From contig WACJ01000358.1 of assembly GCA_008973525.1 (NCBI GenBank), forward strand, positions 1 to 64,000: a DNA stretch of 64,000 nucleotides, written 5' to 3'. Source of the DNA: Stenopsyche tienmushanensis. Taxonomy: Eukaryota > Arthropoda > Insecta > Trichoptera > Stenopsychidae. A program made the translations under genes and the position numbers. The notes beneath the pieces are model-generated. The model ran no database searches, was not told the origin of the DNA, and saw nothing but the letters and a program-made list of their open reading frames with translations. Positions 60,080 through 64,000 of this stretch are shown one piece after another (position 1 is the first letter of the stretch; each line of letters opens with the position of its first letter).

Positions 60080-60230
60080 TAGTCGAGTGATTCAAGTGCT
60101 GAAATCTTAATCCAAACATCTTGGGTTTCAGTTTTTAAAATTTATTAAGGATCATATTTTAAAAAATATATATACCATGTAGAAATTATGTCAAAATGCT
60201 CATCAATTGCAAAGTAGCAATCAAATATTT
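60080..60230 (+). mobile_element. Old, diverged copy of the 51.4 kb SINE
   Basis: CATCTTGGGTTTCAG stands where the B box region CATCTCGGGTTCGAATC lies in the young copy. It is followed by ATATATATACCATGTAGAAA and TTATGTCAAAATGCTCATC, matching ATATATATGCCATGAAAAAC and CATGTCAAAATGGTTGGT. The B box is mutated and no long A tail remains. Confidence 0.6.
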
Positions 60231-60437
60231 TTAATGTGGGATCAGACTTCATTTGATTTGCGAGCTTGGGCTAGGTTTCACTATCAATGGGCAGAAGTCC
60301 TCAATAGGTCAACAACCCTTAAATATTAAAATGGTATTAATATTAATTGCCAATTTCCGACAAATTATTTATTTCCGTCGCTGCAGATGCATACTTATAT
60401 AATATAATACTTTGATGTGATCCGTAGTTATATTACG

Positions 60438-60545
60438 AAGGAATACCAAAATTCTGAAGCCCGTATCTATTATATTTCATATAGATATTTCCATTATTAG
60501 AGTTGAAGTGTAGTAAATACATCACCGGTAAGGAAAGGTTGATAT
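60438..60545 (+). repeat. Dispersed repeat M4, copy 3
   Basis: CTGAAGCCCGTATCTATTAT, TTTCCATTATTAGAGTTGAA, GTGTAGTAAATACATCACCG and AAGGAAAGGTTG. It is collinear with 38168-38270 and inverse to 10110-10235. Confidence 0.6.
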
Positions 60546-60639
60546 AAAAAAATTGTTCAAAATAGATACAAATGGCAGAACGCGTTGTTGATGACTGAAG
60601 AGAGCCACTGTATATGTGAATCATAAACCTTTGGAGGAG

Positions 60640-60780
60640 TACAGTCGCGTATTTGCGATCGAATTCCAATGATTCAGAAAGAGCATTATTGCACATTTAG
60701 TTTAGAGATTGTGAATGGAAGACCGAGATGGAAAGATTATCTAGCGTACATCATACGATTGTATAAATTGATAACCCAAA
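60640..60780 (+). mobile_element. pogo-like MITE end P, copy 2
   Basis: TACAGTCGCGTATTTGCGAT at 60640, then TTAGTTTAGAGATTGTGAAT, GAAAGATTATCTAGCGTACA and TCATACGATTGTATAAAT. It matches 35595-35712 inverted. Only one terminus is clear and there is no coding capacity. Confidence 0.55.
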
Positions 60781-61524
60781 TTTAGCAACTAATAATAATA
60801 ACCTAATTTTTTTTATGTTTTTTTTTTCAAAAATTGTATTGTATTTTTGTTGGATCCTGTTATATTTCTAAATACTGATTTTATTGCGTTCCATGGTTAG
60901 AATTTGTTTAAATATATACTTTAATTTATCCCGTCGACTTCTCAGTTCAGAAAAATGGCAAAGGTTTCTATAATGTGCTCTCTGAAGCTGTGAGCTTTCG
61001 ATAATGAAATTTGAATAAAATCGTCGAGATTTCATCGATTCGATTATTTTTTCAATCGAACTCTGGTTGGGCGCCGCTTATATTATTTCTAGCAAAGAAA
61101 AATGTTAATGTGACGACAAAGGGAGATCGTATAATTTTAACGCTTCAGCCAATCTCGTTGCGGAAATGAACAACCAGAGCAATGTTGTTCGTTTTTGAAG
61201 ACTTCTAAATATTCATTATTTTCCTTTCAAGTTTCAAATAACAATGGCATCGCATACATCAGCAAGCGGAGATATCAACGCTAAAATAAATGAAGAGCAA
61301 GGAGCACGGGAATAATAAGGGAAAAAAGTATCTATACGCAAATATCAATTCGAGCAGGACAAATTTATTCGAGCTATTTGCATCTGTTGCTCGATGTTTG
61401 AAATATTGCCGATCTGCAAAACATTCTGCTTGTCACAATGGGAAACTTTTTGATTAATATTGCCTTTAGGAAATGCTTATTTATGATACAAATATACAAA
61501 ATAATAAATCATGACCCGGGACCG

Positions 61525-61605
61525 GCACATTGAGTTTGCATTACTTTGACGCACGAGGAAAACTTGCGGAAATGATAAATCTGCGAAAGGACTTGCGTTT
61601 CGGTG
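61525..61605 (+). repeat. Diverged repeat shared with 59835-59915
   Basis: See the 59835 entry; ATTGAGTTTGCATTACTTTG, GCGGAAATGATAAATCTGCG. Class unknown. Confidence 0.5.
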
Positions 61606-62394
61606 CCGACTTGATCACGACATTGTCTTCAGGTCAATATATTGAACCACAAAAAACAAATTTTCTTTCTTTGGTGTTCGATAAATAAATCATCCATGAG
61701 TCTCGACTGGATAAGATTTAAGCTGGATGAGATATCACAAACAGACAGAAGCGACAAGTTTGATTTGTTTTCTTATAAAAATTTAATGTACTCGTACAAA
61801 AACTATATTAATTATTAAACGTAACATACTTTACTGATTTTTTTTCTTTTTGTCGATCACAACAATAAAATATATTTGGGCATCAAAATTCCTTACCCAA
61901 AGATGTTATATTTTGATTTATTTGTTTGTTTTCGCAATTCATTTAAGATTTCAGCTTAGTATTGCAAAACTGTCAAATACAACATCTGCTCTTGATCAAA
62001 TTCATAAGCCTGTTTCATAAAATAATCACAACGTCTTAATATTGAACCAATGAATAATATTGACCTGTTTCATAAAATAATCACAAATTCTTGCGAGTTT
62101 GTAAATGAAAACAAGACTAACCATTATTTTATCATAATAATTCGATCATCTAACAAATGCAACTATTAGAGGATAAAACTTTACAACAAACACGCACAAA
62201 AAAATGTTTGAGTGTCTTTATTTGATTTAAGTCTTAAAGAAGATTTCCAATTTCAAATTTTAAATCAGAAGAAATTAGTAATAGTCCGAGAACCATCTTG
62301 AAAGAACCACGAATCGGATGACGGAGGAAAAAAAGACAGCAGAAATAAAATTAAAAAAATAATTACACAAGAACCACGACAAGCACATAATCTC

Positions 62395-63290
62395 ACTATA
62401 TCACGTCAAAAAAATATATATTTTTAAATTTCATTTTTCAAAAGTTAATATCTATTATAATATCGCCTATAATTTCGGATCATTTCAATGCTTTACAACT
62501 AATTCGCGAAATGCGCTCAAAGCAATCACTCCATCCAGATTGCGCCCCGATGGATCTGAGACCGCTGCAATCGCAGGCTTGCCCATATAACTACTTTTGT
62601 TTACAAGCCAGAGGCTACTGTTTTTGTAGCCAAAAATACTGGATTACTTTTAAATAAATTTTTAATAAAGAATTTGAACCTATTTTTAAAATAATAAACG
62701 TCTTGGGGATCACGATTCGTGGAGACGCGCAACATACATATACGCCTTTATCAGCCTAAAATTACGAGGCTAAGATAGCTAAAGGATTTCATGGAGCAGG
62801 AATTAGTAATATACTTCCTTTTTCAAAAAATTTTTAGTACCTAAAACTTTAAACGCGTTTTTCTTGAAACGACATTTTTGTATGCGGCGTTTATAGAATT
62901 TCACAAAACCAAGCCATCGATTGGATTAAAATTTAATGAGATTTTTATATATATATATATATATATGGCAATGGTTGTTTGCAAAATCAGATCAAAATGT
63001 TTATTTTATCTTACGTTTTACATTAAAAATATCCCCAAAAATGTTTTTTTTAAACGAGCGCCATTTTGTTACTCTTAAACAAAAAATATCGATTAATTGC
63101 TATATAATATCGACACTAATAAAGATTAAAAATCTTTTTGACTTTTAGTTTCAGGTATGGCTGAATGAAAAAACTGATAAATGCTGCGGACTTGCATCTT
63201 TTTTGATATGCCATTTTGATATTTTAAAAACGTTTTAATATATATTGTTTCAATTACGAATTCATTTTTTATTAAAAAGTCACTTATAAA
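62395..63290 (+). mobile_element. Family A copy, degraded
   Basis: It starts near CATAATCTCACTATATCACG, a decayed terminal repeat, then the left block (TCATTTCAATGCTTTACAAC, GATTGCGCCCCGATGGATCT). A short coding remnant at 62772-62813 reads KIAKGFHGAGIS, the transposase C-terminus. The right block runs from ACTTTAAACGCGTTTTTCTT to AATTGCTATATAATATCGAC and beyond. A (TA)n tract interrupts it at 62946-62966. Confidence 0.75.
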
Positions 63291-63294
63291 AGAT

Positions 63295-64000
63295 AATCAA
63301 CTGTAAAATGTGAATATTCACACCACGTCATAAGTCGAAGCTATGCTGAATGAGCGGAGTCTACGTTACTAAAGTGTGGGCATTCCTTGGATTAGCTTTT
63401 CACTTTGGCACAAATTTTCAGTAGTCGATTAAGGTTTTTTGATGTATTTTTTAAACAATATGCTAGACAGCTTTCAATTTTAAAATGGTAAAATTGAAGG
63501 TTCATTATTTTTACTCTATTTTTCATCGAAATAGAATTCATTAAGCATATTATTTTATGTGTATGTAAAATTCGTTCGAAATTCGTTTAATCAAAATTTG
63601 ACCTAAAAACCGAAAATTGGCATTAAATAATGTTGGCTTCGTTTGAATTTGAGCGTACATGGTGCAAACACTTTTCTCTGTAGACTGCAAAAAGAGCGTG
63701 TATTCCGCGAAGGGACTATTTCACGATAGTGATTATTTTAGAATATATTGGATAGATGTTGGATAAATAGTCCCTGGTGTAATTAACAGCGTCGAAGAAG
63801 AGGAGGTATTATAAGCGGACGTAATTAGCTAAAATTTAATGGGTCAGCATAAGGTCGGGTCCGATAAAGTAGTCCTGTTTGGAAAGTCTCCAAGCAGCGA
63901 TTGTTATTAACGCTATTTAGTAGTTAAGTTGAACGCGTGATCATTAGATCCCCCAATTATCGCAGTACAGGGGCCATTTTATTCGGACCTAATTAGCTCC
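63295..64000. other. Non-coding stretch, no recognised feature
   Basis: No gene, RNA or repeat recognised; the last 300 bases are slightly G+C-richer. Confidence 0.5.

Larger units (their letters stand above)
58858..62390. other. Non-coding stretch with small repeats
   Basis: It contains the GTGTAGTATATAATAAAGG repeat (about 59050), a repeat pair at 59835-59915 and 61525-61605, a diverged SINE near 60080-60230, M4 copy 3 and pogo-like end P copy 2 (listed separately). Frames 59329-59535 and 59481-59714 have no recognised motif. A G+C-richer part lies at 60930-61440. Confidence 0.5.

Overview
The window looks like AT-rich nuclear DNA from an arthropod, most likely an insect. No intact host gene, spliced exon set, rRNA or functional tRNA could be recognised. 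The longest open frames (up to about 147 codons) are mostly chance frames or shadows of decayed transposons. The interpretable content is a graveyard of transposable elements in intergenic or intronic DNA. All family names rest on motifs and structure read by eye; no database was searched.

Main families. (1) A DNA transposon family (family A, eight segments at about 12.6, 14.4, 32.2, 41.7, 51.2, 55.7, 56.7 and 62.4 kb). Its larger copies keep broken pieces of a Mutator-like transposase: TQNKKESFN, a YYNIVFRR block, and a C-terminus of the type GLFYGAGIPD-stop. One copy (12557-13174) is a short deletion derivative with perfect 18-bp terminal inverted repeats. (2) Mariner-like material. One part is a decayed transposase N-terminus at 53.8-54.1 kb. 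The other is an unusual non-autonomous family (family X, 3.4-7.6 kb, 29.3-29.7 kb, plus end fragments at 44.8 and 48.8 kb). Family X carries variable-number head-to-tail arrays of a unit of about 65 bp, and that unit is itself a piece of transposase coding sequence (WLARSPDLTPLDFF type). (3) Two dead LINE fragments: an R1-like one at 17.7-19.06 kb and a Jockey/CR1-like one at 25.7-26.2 kb. (4) A young tRNA-derived SINE at 51404-51653 with a 69-base A tail and a perfect 12-bp target duplication, inserted in a family A copy; an old relative lies near 60.1 kb. (5) A G+C-richer dispersed repeat, possibly an LTR (family R: 26.8, 29.8, 38.9 and 45.3 kb). (6) Small families: a piggyBac-like MITE (34982-35456), a short TIR MITE with GCGATTTT motifs, pogo-like ends, Helitron-like 5' ends and several unclassified pairs.

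Layout. 0-3.4 kb is unrecognised; 3.4-7.6 kb is the family X cluster; 7.6-12.5 kb is mostly featureless; 12.5-15.3 kb has two family A copies; 17.7-19.1 kb is the R1-like LINE; 21-27.2 kb has a MITE, a G+C-richer block, the Jockey-like LINE and family R; 29.3-30.3 kb has families X and R; 32-42.7 kb has family A, the MITEs and family R; 44.8-49.2 kb has families X and R and Helitron-like ends; 51-63.3 kb has family A with the SINE, the mariner fragment and assorted small repeats. Low-repeat, somewhat G+C-richer islands lie between these.

Nothing here is a co-operating gene system. The most unusual signal is the family X minisatellite: the same transposase-derived unit is present once in one element copy and three times at the same position in another, and lies inverted relative to the transposase tail next to it.
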